From a virus: 64,000 nucleotides of DNA. Within the stretch, counting starts at the first letter, position 1. Each line of letters opens with the position of its first letter. Shown in pieces: positions 17,208 to 27,088 of this stretch. The translations under genes were made by a program, and so were the position numbers. Under the pieces are notes generated by a model that saw nothing but the letters and a program-made list of their open reading frames with translations, had not been told where the DNA came from and searched no databases. Where the stretch lies: the IMG/VR virus record IMGVR_UViG_3300042197_002762, positions 62,001 to 126,000 of that record; one strand, 5' to 3'.

Positions 17208-19613
17208 ATGGCAATTAAAAATGTACCAACAATTTCTGGACCAAATTATGGAGGAGTAATATATGGTCTTAATCTTAGTATAGGTTATTCAGCAGAACCA
17301 TCTAAATTAACAATTGATATTGTTAATGAAAATGGGGTTTATGCTACACCATCATTAAATTCACAAACGCAAGTAAGATTTGGAAATTTTACTTTTAATG
17401 GGACCGTATGGTCTTATACTTTAAAAGAAAGCGCCGGAGAAAAAACTTTGCAAGTTACTCTAATAGATAATAGTATTATTTTAGATAGATATTATGTTTT
17501 ATTATGGAAACGTGGATTACTTGGTCTAAACGGAACGTTACAAAATAAAAATAAAACTTTTGATTTTAGTGATGAGAGTATTTTAGTACCACAAAGAAAT
17601 AATAAATTATCTGGTTTTGGGTATACGCAATTTATTGAAAGAAGATTGGGCCGAGTGACAGTTCCTTCAAAATCTTATACATTAGGTAGTAGAAGAGTTG
17701 GAAATGTTATTTTAGTTGGGCATGAAAAATTTGCAAATTCTGTTTGTGACATCCCAGATACTTATTATACATTTAATGATTTAAGAGGTCAAATTCCAGT
17801 AAACATGTCTTCTGCCCCAAGTAATGATACTTGGAAAGCCACTCACGAAGGAACTTTAAGAGAAGTGTTAAGCAGTTGGTGTTCAGATTTAGGTTTCGAT
17901 TATTATTGGGATTTTTCTTCAAATACTCTTAGGTTTTTCGATGTATCCGTTGGTATTTCTAATGTTCCTGATATTTCTGGTCCTAATATTATTTCTAAAG
18001 AAAAATCGGTTTCCATGCAGGGAACATTTAGGCAATATGGTATTGGATATACGGCAATGCCGCGATCTGCGGTTAAAGCCTTAAGTGCTTCTAAATCTAG
18101 GGTAGTATTATATTCTTTATCTCCATATCCAATAAGTTACTTTGTAAATAAAATTGGCGCTCCACAGGCTATTAATGCAGATAAAGGTAAATGGGGTGGT
18201 AGAAGAAGTCAAGATGATTTTGTTCATGCAGCGTTCTTAGGTTTCGTTTCAAGAAGTTTGAGAGATTTATATTGTTTTCGAAATGAACACTGGGAAGCTC
18301 TTGGCTATAAAGTTGATAGTGGATTAACAACAAATAAACCAAAAATCATAAGTGCTCTTAAAAAATTTGGTTTTCAAGATATGATTTCAGATTTAGAAGC
18401 ATTTGATGCTAAGGATTTGCCTAATTATGATTTTAATTTTATTAACAGGGACCCCACTATTGCAGATAAGTGGCATGAAATAGAACAAAAACTATTACAA
18501 TATCATGGTAAATATTATAGGGCTTCAGATTCTTCTGGTTCTTTCTTTTATTGTAATTCTAATTATACAATAGAGGTTGAAATATCTGTTGACCCAGAAG
18601 GCCAAGTGCAAGAGCAAGGTAGTGAAAATTTCGCTGGCCGAAAAATCATTGATAGGGGTGGAACAATGAGTCATGATGAAACAAGCGCTCAAGAAGCCAT
18701 TGGTTATGAAAATTTAACTAATGAAATTCAAAATTGCGCTCCAATACATATTGATTTAAAAGAATCTGGTATTTTAGACTCTTTAATAACTGCAAAAATT
18801 CTTTCAGGGAGTAATTCTAAAAAAATAAATACTTTAGTTATTTTTCCAAATAGTGAAAAATTTGTAAAAAATAAAATAGGTTTTAGATCTTCAACAAGTA
18901 GGGGTTTAAATCCTCTTGAACAAACATTTTATGATCAAAAAAATGCCAATATACAATCTGGTAAAAAAAATTGTCCCCAATATGACGAAAGTTTAGAAAA
19001 AGGTTCATGCAAAGCCGCTGAAGAAATTGCTAGAGATACCGCAATTAAAAATGCCGGAGGTACAACTAACGATACAGATAACCCTGATGATTATATTAGC
19101 GGATTAATAACAAAAACAGCTAAGTCTTGTAGCATATCTTTAAAAGGTGGAACTGTAAGAATTTTCGCTCCATCAGACGGAAGTTTACAAGTTGTTTGTA
19201 GATATAATATTAATATTAATAAACTTACTACCGTTGGAACTGAACAATTTTTATGGTCAGCTGGTTCCCCTGGTGGCGCGAATGATGTCGCTGAAATTCG
19301 TATTAATAATGAAAATATTACGGATCCAGACGAAGATTCTTTTCAATCAAGAAGACCTGGAAATTTAATTAAACCAGCGGATGCTGTTTGTGCAACACCC
19401 CAGCAAGAAATTAAATATGTTTTTGCTGGTGAGCCAGAAGGCGTAGCGTTAAGTCCAACTAATGGGTTATCAAATTTAGATATTAGCTTGTCGTCAGATG
19501 GCTTTACAACAACAGCTACTTTTGCTACAAAACCGCCAAAACTATCAAAAGCCAATAATACAGTAAGATATGTCCAATCACAATTTAACCGCGCTTCTTA
19601 TAACGCTTCATAA
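17208..19613 (+). CDS. Baseplate hub / tail tip protein
   Basis: An 801-residue protein. The N-terminal 110 residues form a beta barrel-like region with alternating strands (LTIDIVNENG, LQVTLIDNS). At about 215-250 is a segment of the kind T-L-R-E-V-L-x-x-W-C-x-D-L-G-F-D-Y-Y-W-D followed by a strand with FFD, which resembles the helix-strand unit of gp27/gpD-type hub proteins. The middle holds cysteines and an asparagine-rich helical domain; the last 150 residues are beta-rich. It lies between fibre genes, as hub proteins do. No lysozyme or peptidase motif is visible. Confidence 0.55.
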   Translation: MAIKNVPTISGPNYGGVIYGLNLSIGYSAEPSKLTIDIVNENGVYATPSLNSQTQVRFGNFTFNGTVWSYTLKESAGEKTLQVTLIDNSIILDRYYVLLWKRGLLGLNGTLQNKNKTFDFSDESILVPQRNNKLSGFGYTQFIERRLGRVTVPSKSYTLGSRRVGNVILVGHEKFANSVCDIPDTYYTFNDLRGQIPVNMSSAPSNDTWKATHEGTLREVLSSWCSDLGFDYYWDFSSNTLRFFDVSVGISNVPDISGPNIISKEKSVSMQGTFRQYGIGYTAMPRSAVKALSASKSRVVLYSLSPYPISYFVNKIGAPQAINADKGKWGGRRSQDDFVHAAFLGFVSRSLRDLYCFRNEHWEALGYKVDSGLTTNKPKIISALKKFGFQDMISDLEAFDAKDLPNYDFNFINRDPTIADKWHEIEQKLLQYHGKYYRASDSSGSFFYCNSNYTIEVEISVDPEGQVQEQGSENFAGRKIIDRGGTMSHDETSAQEAIGYENLTNEIQNCAPIHIDLKESGILDSLITAKILSGSNSKKINTLVIFPNSEKFVKNKIGFRSSTSRGLNPLEQTFYDQKNANIQSGKKNCPQYDESLEKGSCKAAEEIARDTAIKNAGGTTNDTDNPDDYISGLITKTAKSCSISLKGGTVRIFAPSDGSLQVVCRYNININKLTTVGTEQFLWSAGSPGGANDVAEIRINNENITDPDEDSFQSRRPGNLIKPADAVCATPQQEIKYVFAGEPEGVALSPTNGLSNLDISLSSDGFTTTATFATKPPKLSKANNTVRYVQSQFNRASYNAS

Positions 19614-19615
19614 GT

Positions 19616-22600
19616 ATGGTTATTACATCTGGGATACAGTATAGAAATTTTGCAGCACAAAATGAATTTTCTTTTTCTTTTAGTGCTATAAATTCTATTT
19701 CTTCTGGTATCTCAGAAATTGGTTTTTCTGGGGGTGAAAATGTATTACCAATTTTTTCTTTTAAGAGCGGAAATATTTTTGATTTTAACAATAAATATGT
19801 ATGGTCTTACAATCCAAGAGAGGTAATTAATTTTTCTGGTAATATTGGTTCTGGTTACATTAATTACTTTATAAATAATAATCCAATATGTTTATTTTCT
19901 CCTAAATCTAATAATTTATATTATGATTATTTTTATTTAAAAACAACTGGCTCTGAAATTGATTATGATTTTTATATTCAAGGGGACCGACCAAATTATA
20001 ATGTTATCTTTCCTAAAAGTGGTTTTTTTGGGCAGCGACTAACGGGATTTATAAAAAATTTTGAAACTATACCAGAGAAGTCTTTTAAAATTTTTAGTGG
20101 CACTTTATTTAATGAGAATACAGATTATGAAATACAAAATTTGCCGCTATTTGTAATTTCTGGTAACCAGTCTGGACAAATAATTTTAAAACCGGAATTT
20201 GACGACAATATTGTAATTTCGGAGGTAACACCATCTCAAGCAACCCTATTTTTTAATACAAATTTTGGTAATGTTCAAAATACTATATCTTTTGACTTAA
20301 TTCCTGGTCCTATTTATTTTGTTGAATTATTTACAGGATATACTGGAGGAACTGGATTAATTGACAATTTTACTTTTGGTCAATATTATAATTATGAATT
20401 AAGAACAATATCTCCAGACCCGTTAGAAGTAACGGTTTTAATAAAAAATATTTCTGGGCATACTGGACAATTAATATCTGGAGAATTTGCTGCTAGTGGT
20501 TTTGCCAGCGGTGATATATCTGGTTTTGTTTATGGGTTTGATTATATTACTGGCGTTTTGACGGGAACTGGAATTTCTCTGTTTGAAACTGATTATTATG
20601 GACAATTTCCAACAGGGAAAATTTCAAGTAATTATAGAGAATTACAATATGCTACTGGAACACTAAATTATACATATAGGCTTCCGTTATTAGGAGCGAG
20701 CGGAACTGGTAATTCACCAGAAGGAACCGTAATTACAGCCACCGGATTTTTAAATTCGCCATTAACTGGTTTTATATATGGATATGGTATTTTTTCCGAA
20801 CAAAGAAATATCAGTTTGACGGGTTTTTATTTTGATAGCATAAATATAAAAACAGGATTACAAAGTTTAACTGGATCTGGATTTTATACTGGAACTTATT
20901 TTTTAGACTATAGAAAATTGTTATGGCGGTCTAACAATATTACGGGTACAAATTTTACTGGATCTGGAAATAAAATTGTAGATATCACGGGATTTTCTTT
21001 TGGGTCAATGTTATCCAATAATTCTGGTTCAATTAGTTTTGGCAATATAATAGCTAACCAGCAAACTGGTACGGTATTAAAAGAAATTATTAATCAAAAT
21101 CCAGGGTTATTTATTAATAGTGGTAGTGGATTTTCTACAGAAAATAATTCACTTTCAGAAAGAGCTTTTTTAGGTGATCAATATTTTTACTTAACTGGAC
21201 AAACTGGAGATATTGGAATCTTTTTTAGATTTTACGATCCATCATCAAAAGGTAAAATAACTTATTATTCTTTTGAGCTAGACTTTAATACTTTAAAATA
21301 TCCATACAATTTTGATTTACAATTATCAGAAAATAGAAATGGACCATGGACGACAATTGATTCCCGTACCGGAGATGGTTTGTTTTTAAGAGATGAGCCA
21401 TTAACTTTTTATGAATACCCAAGAGAAATTATTCTAAAATGTAATAATCATAACCAAACAATTAATAATAATGCGACTTATAACTATGCGCGTATTGAAA
21501 TTAAATCTGGTGGTTTTTGGCCACATGCTTTTACTGGCCAAAGATCTAGTAGTGGTATTGGTTTTAGAAAAATTGAACTGTATACTGGCACAAATGTTAA
21601 TATCAATAATTTAGAATCATTTTCTACTTATTCAGTAGCACCGAATTTAACTGGATATAATAAACCTTCTGGCGGAATTTTGAATAATAATTCTTTTTCT
21701 GGGCAAGTAATATATAGTGATGATTCTGTATCTTATCCAGCTTGGTATGCTTTCAATGAGAATAAAAATATTTATCCATACGCTGAAATATCCGGAGATA
21801 TTAATAATGATATATACTTAGGTTATTCTGTAGCTAATAGATTTTTTGATTTTACTGGGTTTAACATTGAATTTGAAGCGGGTTTTATTCCAACAGGTGT
21901 TGTTCTTCAGTTTTCTAGAGATGGAAATAATTATAGCACTATCTATCAAAATTATAATAATACTGGAAATCTGAATTTAAATTTTGATATTATTACCGGA
22001 TGTAAGGATTTAAAATTTACATTTAATAAAAATTTATCTTCAAGCTCAAGCTCTTCATTTAATTGCGTAACTCCGCCTAATTATATTGATACTAATAATA
22101 TTTGTTATCAAAATGCTATTAATAGCGATCCATTTTGCTGTGAGGTTAGTTGGGATGCGGAATGTGACAATGAATATTTTACTTGTGCCGGATCGTCTTC
22201 TAGTAGTAGTAGTAGTAGTAGCAGTTCTAGTTTATCATCTTTCTTATTTAATTCTAATTTATGGATAGACCCAGACGGTGGCAATATCTTTTTAGAACCA
22301 AATCAAAATTCGTCGTCAAGTTCTACTACAAATAGTTCGTCGAGCAGTTCGTCGTCGAGTAGTTCCTCGTCGAGTAGTTCCTCGTCGAGCAGTTCCTCGT
22401 CGAGCAGTTCCTCGTCGAGCAGTTCGTCGTCGAGTAACTCTTCGCCAAGTAGTTCGTCGTCAAGCAGTTCGTCGTCGAGCAGTTCGTCGTCGAGCAGTTC
22501 GTCGTCGAGCAGTTCGTCGTCGAGCAGTTCGTCGTCGAGCAGTTCGTCGTCGAGCAGTTCGTCGTCGAGTAGTTCCTCGTCGAGCAGTTCCTCGTCGAGC

Positions 22601-22912
22601 AGTTCCTCGTCGAGCAGTTCGTCGTCGAGCAGTTCCTCGTCGAGCAGTTCCTCGTCGAGCAGTTCCTCGTCGAGCAGTTCCTCGTCGAGCAGTTCGTCGT
22701 CGAGCAGTTCGTCGTCGAGCAGTTCGTCGTCGAGTAGTTCGTCGTCGAGCAGTTCGTCGTCGAGCAGTTCGTCGTCGAGTTTAGGCCCATTAGTTGTCAA
22801 TTCATTATGGATAGATCCGGAAAATAGTAATGTAATATTAGAAAGTAGCTCGTCGTCAAGCAGTTCGTCGTCAAGTAGTTCGTCGTCAAGTAGTTCTTCT
22901 AGTAGTTTATAA
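19616..22912 (+). CDS. Giant tail fibre/adhesin with poly-serine tract
   Basis: A 1098-residue protein. Residues 1-470 are T-G/S-G-rich beta fibre sequence similar in style to the product of 13996-17178. Residues about 480-800 contain two discoidin-like sandwich regions. Residues about 820-860 hold a cysteine motif (DPFCCEVSWDAECDNEYFTC) of a kind common in secreted proteins of environmental bacteria. Two near-copies of a short module N-S-x-L-W-I-D-P-x-x-x-N-[IV]-x-L-E flank about 155 almost pure serines, interrupted by one N and one P. The protein ends in another Ser run and Leu. The Ser run is best read as a long flexible tether. Confidence 0.6.
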   Translation: MVITSGIQYRNFAAQNEFSFSFSAINSISSGISEIGFSGGENVLPIFSFKSGNIFDFNNKYVWSYNPREVINFSGNIGSGYINYFINNNPICLFSPKSNNLYYDYFYLKTTGSEIDYDFYIQGDRPNYNVIFPKSGFFGQRLTGFIKNFETIPEKSFKIFSGTLFNENTDYEIQNLPLFVISGNQSGQIILKPEFDDNIVISEVTPSQATLFFNTNFGNVQNTISFDLIPGPIYFVELFTGYTGGTGLIDNFTFGQYYNYELRTISPDPLEVTVLIKNISGHTGQLISGEFAASGFASGDISGFVYGFDYITGVLTGTGISLFETDYYGQFPTGKISSNYRELQYATGTLNYTYRLPLLGASGTGNSPEGTVITATGFLNSPLTGFIYGYGIFSEQRNISLTGFYFDSINIKTGLQSLTGSGFYTGTYFLDYRKLLWRSNNITGTNFTGSGNKIVDITGFSFGSMLSNNSGSISFGNIIANQQTGTVLKEIINQNPGLFINSGSGFSTENNSLSERAFLGDQYFYLTGQTGDIGIFFRFYDPSSKGKITYYSFELDFNTLKYPYNFDLQLSENRNGPWTTIDSRTGDGLFLRDEPLTFYEYPREIILKCNNHNQTINNNATYNYARIEIKSGGFWPHAFTGQRSSSGIGFRKIELYTGTNVNINNLESFSTYSVAPNLTGYNKPSGGILNNNSFSGQVIYSDDSVSYPAWYAFNENKNIYPYAEISGDINNDIYLGYSVANRFFDFTGFNIEFEAGFIPTGVVLQFSRDGNNYSTIYQNYNNTGNLNLNFDIITGCKDLKFTFNKNLSSSSSSSFNCVTPPNYIDTNNICYQNAINSDPFCCEVSWDAECDNEYFTCAGSSSSSSSSSSSSSLSSFLFNSNLWIDPDGGNIFLEPNQNSSSSSTTNSSSSSSSSSSSSSSSSSSSSSSSSSSSSSSSSSSNSSPSSSSSSSSSSSSSSSSSSSSSSSSSSSSSSSSSSSSSSSSSSSSSSSSSSSSSSSSSSSSSSSSSSSSSSSSSSSSSSSSSSSSSSSSSSSSSSSSSSSSSSSSSSSSSSSLGPLVVNSLWIDPENSNVILESSSSSSSSSSSSSSSSSSSSSL
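22333..22779 (+). repeat. 12-base coding minisatellite (poly-Ser)
   Basis: Tandem near-copies of TCGTCGAGCAGT (or TCCTCGAGCAGT), each coding four serines, run for about 450 bases within the fibre gene. Third-position variants (TCC/TCG, AGC/AGT) are scattered in blocks, which suggests repeat-unit shuffling. Shorter Ser-codon runs occur at 22193-22235 and 22844-22907. The array is much richer in G+C than the surrounding gene. Confidence 0.95.
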
Positions 22913-22948
22913 AATGAATTTAATAATTTATATAAAATTACTTTTTAA

Positions 22949-22954
22949 GTGTAA
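22949..22954 (+). promoter_or_regulatory. GTGTAA motif upstream of adhesin gene
   Basis: GTGTAACATATATAGG is in a true 65-base intergenic gap, 23 bases before the ATG at 22978, followed by AGGAAAAAGG as ribosome site. Confidence 0.4.
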
Positions 22955-22977
22955 CATATATAGGAAAAAGGTTAAAT

Positions 22978-25900
22978 ATGGCTAATTTTATTGGTACAAT
23001 TTCTGGAATTAGGGACAAGTCTACGAATAATTTTTTATTCAGAATGACGGGTATTACTGGTTTAAATGGTGAAAACCATCCTTTTAGCTATTATTCTGGC
23101 AATGGAATCGATTTTATTAGAGTAAATTCAAGTGGAGAATTGCTTAACCAACAAGTTCCAAAAATTAATTTAAATATTCCTTTCCATCTAGTTTTTGTTC
23201 ATAGATGGAATCAATTATTAAATGATGTTTCTTATATACCATTTACTCTTGATTGTACTGGTATATCTGGCGTTTCTAAAATAGCTGCAATCTATACTCC
23301 ATTTGATAATGGATCAGGGACAGATGTATTTTTAGGAATGTATACAAGTGGAAATCAATTGGTGGGACCAAGTTTATCTGTCGCTTCTTATGGTAGTCTA
23401 ACAGGTACTCAAAATTTTATTGTTGACCAATGGATTTATAGTGGTAACAATTATTTCGGTAAAGCTGGTAGCACATTTAAAAAATTAAATCAAACTAAAA
23501 ATTTAAATAATTTTCAATATATAAATGACTCTCGTATTAACGTTGAAAAACCTGGCTCAACGCTTGGTTTATCTGGTATTCTTCAAGAAAATTATTTTTA
23601 TGATCTTGGAGAGCTAATGGTGTTTAACAAAACATTAACTTGTCAAGAAAAATTACAATTATGTGAGTATTTAAATAATAAATGGGGCGTCAATGATACT
23701 TGTGTAAGCTGTTCAAGTAGTTCAAGTTCTAGCTCAAGCTCAAGTTCGAGCGTTGACCCTGCAAAAACATTTGTTTCTGTTCTGACAAATGAACAAACGT
23801 TGAGTGGGCGATTAAACCAACCAATGTGGGTTAATATTAACCCATCAATAATACAACCTGGTCAAATAGGAAATGCTTTTTTTAGTTTTATCGCGCCTAA
23901 TAATAATTTATGGCAAACGACTGGTCTTGTTCCAAATACGTGGAATGTAATTTCGGGTTCTTTACCAGCTGGATTGGGTTTATCAACAGGAGCTTTTGGC
24001 GTTATAACTGGTACGCCAACACAATCTGTCAATAGAAAAGTTTTAATACGTCAATGTTATTGTACGGGCTTTTATCCACCATGTGTAATTTTTAGAGATT
24101 CTTTTGTTAATGTTAATATAACAAATTCTGCCACATCTACTGGTAATTTATATGCGGTAGACAATAGTCGTTTAATATTTACGTGTGGTAATGACCCAGG
24201 ACCGTCCCCATCTCCAAATCCCCAAACACTTGCAAAATTAAGTAACGAACAAACTTTAAATTTATTAGTTAATACGCCATCATGGACACCTAATAACTTA
24301 TTAATTGTAAATAAAACTAATACTCCAGGATGTTTAGTTGATCATGGTATTGATTTACAAGAAAATTTATGGAGAAGTTTTGGATTGCTTCCTAATAGTT
24401 GGAGTGTTACTAGTGGTTCTTTACCAAATGGTTTAACCTTATCTACAACAAAAAGTAATTTAATAGAAGGTACACCAACGCAATTAGGTTCTACTGGTTG
24501 TATAATTAGACAATGTTATTGTACAAGTACGGTTCCTAATTGCGCTCTATTTGTAGATTCTAAGATTAATTTTAATGTAGTTAATGAGATTGCCCAATCT
24601 CAAGATATCATTCAAAATGATTTTACGATTGATAATCGTACATTTTCTGCTGACTGTGGTCCAGGACCATCACCCTCGCCAAGCCCTTCACCAAGCCCTA
24701 GCCCTAGCCCTAGCCCTGGCCCTGGCCCTGGCCCTAGTCCTTCGCCTAGTCCTTCGCCTAGTCCTTCGCCAAGTCCTTCGCCAAGCCCTTCGCCTGGAAA
24801 TGAAAGCTGTTGTGAAAAAGAACCATCAATAACACTTACAAGTGCGACTCCTATTTGTAGTCCCTCTGAAAGAAAAGTTCTTATCGGTGCGTCATGTCAA
24901 GTTAAATTATGGGAAGCTTGTGATCATACCAGTTTACAAACAACATTTGAATTCATGGGTAAACGTTATCCAGGGCAAGGTGGTCGTATAAATAATGGCA
25001 ATCTTACAAATGATGTGGAATGTGAAGTACCAAATAATTTTATAAGAGAAATTTGCGGAGGAACAAATCCAAAAATTACTGTTTATGTTGAGGGTACTTT
25101 AAATAATAATTTAAGTAGTTGTTCAGATACTTTTGAAATTGACGATGACGGGAATAAAACCCAAACAGGGGATGACTCAAAATATAATCAAATGAAAATT
25201 TCTATTCCAAATGATCCTAATGATATCGATTGGGAAACTGTTTGGGGACCGTTTCGAAAAGAATCATGTGGAAGATATTGGAACGATCCAAGTAATACGA
25301 GCAAATGCCCTATTTGTGATTGTTGTTCAGATGTTGAGAATTTACAAGATGAAAGCTACAGATTTGGAGGTGATAATGAATTTATTAAATTTGTTAATCC
25401 TTGTTGGGAATACGTCGGAAAAGATGCAAAATGCGAAGAAGTAAATGAAGAACTAGACACATGCTGTATAGATTTTGACTGTGTGGAAAGTGCTAAAAGC
25501 CCTGTCCCACCCAAAATTGGTGCCCATAGAGCAATGTTTGAATGCAACAAAGAAGAACAAGTATGGCCAGCTGTTTACTTACTAGTCTGTGATCCTAAAT
25601 TATGCACTAATCGTCAAGCTTGGATAGAGGCTGGCCTAAGTTTTCCAGAGAATGGACAAGGAAATAATTGGGAAACTGTTCTAGAATGGAATGAAAAAAA
25701 TGGCGGAAATTTGGTTAAAGCAACATCTATACCAGCAAACTGTATTGGCGGAGGTAGTGAGTTGTGTTATATTTGCACGCCCAATAAACAAGCGGAATGT
25801 CCTTGTCAGGTGGATGAGTGCTGTTCATCTTCATCCTCGTCTTCATCGTCTTCATCGTCTTCATCGTCTTCATCGTCTTCATCATCTTCATCCTCGTCGT

Positions 25901-26025
25901 CCCAAGAACCATCATCACAAGAACCGTCTTCTTCTGATTATACAGGTGGCCAAAATGCAGCGCTAATGTTAGATATTCTTAAACTTTTAGAAGATCAGGA
26001 GATAAACAATCTAATTGATAAATAA
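22978..26025 (+). CDS. Multidomain adhesin (LamG-like, Ig-like, Cys-rich, Ser/Pro linkers)
   Basis: A 1015-residue protein. Residues 1-240 are a LamG-like jelly roll ending in an E-L-M-V-F-N-K-x-L motif. After a Ser linker (about 243-258) come two tandem related domains (about 260-395 and 410-560) with the G-S-L-P-x-G-L-x-L-S-T...G-T-P-T-Q signature of putative Ig (He_PIG) domains, each followed by an R-Q-C-Y-C-T motif. Then come Pro-Ser/Pro-Gly linkers (about 565-605), a cysteine-rich domain (about 610-940, with CPICDCC), a Ser tract and a C-terminal module SSSDYTGGQN plus an ALML.ILKLLED helix. That last module recurs in the gene at 27667. Probable host-surface binding fibre. Confidence 0.6.
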   Translation: MANFIGTISGIRDKSTNNFLFRMTGITGLNGENHPFSYYSGNGIDFIRVNSSGELLNQQVPKINLNIPFHLVFVHRWNQLLNDVSYIPFTLDCTGISGVSKIAAIYTPFDNGSGTDVFLGMYTSGNQLVGPSLSVASYGSLTGTQNFIVDQWIYSGNNYFGKAGSTFKKLNQTKNLNNFQYINDSRINVEKPGSTLGLSGILQENYFYDLGELMVFNKTLTCQEKLQLCEYLNNKWGVNDTCVSCSSSSSSSSSSSSSVDPAKTFVSVLTNEQTLSGRLNQPMWVNINPSIIQPGQIGNAFFSFIAPNNNLWQTTGLVPNTWNVISGSLPAGLGLSTGAFGVITGTPTQSVNRKVLIRQCYCTGFYPPCVIFRDSFVNVNITNSATSTGNLYAVDNSRLIFTCGNDPGPSPSPNPQTLAKLSNEQTLNLLVNTPSWTPNNLLIVNKTNTPGCLVDHGIDLQENLWRSFGLLPNSWSVTSGSLPNGLTLSTTKSNLIEGTPTQLGSTGCIIRQCYCTSTVPNCALFVDSKINFNVVNEIAQSQDIIQNDFTIDNRTFSADCGPGPSPSPSPSPSPSPSPSPGPGPGPSPSPSPSPSPSPSPSPSPSPGNESCCEKEPSITLTSATPICSPSERKVLIGASCQVKLWEACDHTSLQTTFEFMGKRYPGQGGRINNGNLTNDVECEVPNNFIREICGGTNPKITVYVEGTLNNNLSSCSDTFEIDDDGNKTQTGDDSKYNQMKISIPNDPNDIDWETVWGPFRKESCGRYWNDPSNTSKCPICDCCSDVENLQDESYRFGGDNEFIKFVNPCWEYVGKDAKCEEVNEELDTCCIDFDCVESAKSPVPPKIGAHRAMFECNKEEQVWPAVYLLVCDPKLCTNRQAWIEAGLSFPENGQGNNWETVLEWNEKNGGNLVKATSIPANCIGGGSELCYICTPNKQAECPCQVDECCSSSSSSSSSSSSSSSSSSSSSSSSSSQEPSSQEPSSSDYTGGQNAALMLDILKLLEDQEINNLIDK
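24658..24795 (+). repeat. Pro-Ser / Pro-Gly coding repeat
   Basis: Six-base units CCTAGC, CCTGGC, CCTAGT and CCTTCG repeat in blocks and code an alternating P-S or P-G linker of about 45 residues within the adhesin. Confidence 0.9.
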
Positions 26026-26027
26026 TC

Positions 26028-27083
26028 ATGTCTGAAATTGTTAAGATAAAAAAAGTAGATTTTTATCATGTAGTAGATAATCGTATTAATACCACAGTTA
26101 ATTCTTATAGTGGTCATGGCGATGTTTCTTTTTTTGATAATCAGATTTTTACTGGAACTATATTGAACCCCAGTGGATTGCAACCTGTTATATATTTTAC
26201 TACTGGAGTTTTAGTTGGTGATATAAATGATGGTAGTGGTTCTTATACCTGGCAAAATTTAGAATTAACACATCCTGGTCAACAAACTAGGGTATATTTA
26301 AACTACGCTACTGGATTTAAACCAGCTGAAAATATAATCGAATTTATAGATAACACGGGATTTGGTCTACAAAATGGCGATTATATAAGTATTGCAGATT
26401 TCTTATTTTATTATAATACTGGTGCGAATAATCCAGGACAATTTAGTTCTCCACAAAATTTATTAAATAATCTAAATTCTGGCGCGACAGGTGGTTTAAA
26501 TGATCAAGGGTACACACTTTTGCAAACTCTTGTTGGCATAACTGGATATCAAATTGATAATAAATTATTTTTATCTTCTTATTTAAGAAGTGGGGAAGAC
26601 GGTAATAATATTAGAGTATACAGAGATTCAATAAATTTAAATTCTATTAAAATTCATAATAGATACTTTACTGGTGGGGAAAGTTATCGGCCTAGGGTAA
26701 ATTCATGGATAGGATCTTTTTCTGGGGTATTCAATCTAACCGTAGAAAATTCAGGATTTTACACAAGATATATTGAACCTATAGAATTATTCCCTAATAT
26801 ATCAGGTATTCTATGGGAAGATAATTTTAGCGGCAATTATTTTGTATTAACTGGATTAAAAGATCCTAGAAGTCCCCAAAATTATTCTGGGGTTAGAGTA
26901 TTATTTAACACTGAAATTGGCCAATTTTCTGGTTCAGCTATTATACCATTAAACCAATCTACAGTTTATACGGGTCTTAATATTGAAATCTTAAAACCAA
27001 ATCCATATAATATTTCTGGTAATAGATTTCAATATATTATTAGCGGAAATGATATCTTTTACACAGATATTTTAGAAGGATAA
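26028..27083 (+). CDS. Virion tail/fibre-associated protein
   Basis: A 351-residue protein, Gly/Asn/Tyr/Thr rich with many T-G and S-G turns, in the same style as the neighbouring fibre proteins. No enzymatic motif is seen. It starts two bases after the upstream stop and is followed after five bases by the next gene, so it is part of the fibre operon. A role as tail fibre, fibre connector or spike is inferred from place and composition. Confidence 0.5.
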   Translation: MSEIVKIKKVDFYHVVDNRINTTVNSYSGHGDVSFFDNQIFTGTILNPSGLQPVIYFTTGVLVGDINDGSGSYTWQNLELTHPGQQTRVYLNYATGFKPAENIIEFIDNTGFGLQNGDYISIADFLFYYNTGANNPGQFSSPQNLLNNLNSGATGGLNDQGYTLLQTLVGITGYQIDNKLFLSSYLRSGEDGNNIRVYRDSINLNSIKIHNRYFTGGESYRPRVNSWIGSFSGVFNLTVENSGFYTRYIEPIELFPNISGILWEDNFSGNYFVLTGLKDPRSPQNYSGVRVLFNTEIGQFSGSAIIPLNQSTVYTGLNIEILKPNPYNISGNRFQYIISGNDIFYTDILEG

Positions 27084-27088
27084 AATAT

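Noticed and set aside
22333-22779. Regular repeats that could suggest a CRISPR array.
   Set aside because: There are no spacers; the 12-base units are contiguous and in frame with a fibre gene.
22303-22800. Long open frames on the minus strand (LLDDE-type and NCST-type repeats) opposite the poly-Ser tract.
   Set aside because: They are the complement of a tandem Ser-codon repeat; no start signals, pure low complexity, and the + strand gene is well supported.
24584-24832. A + strand frame with Leu-Ala repeats (LALALAL) over the Pro-Ser linker.
   Set aside because: It is a frame shadow of the six-base Pro-Ser coding repeat inside the adhesin gene.
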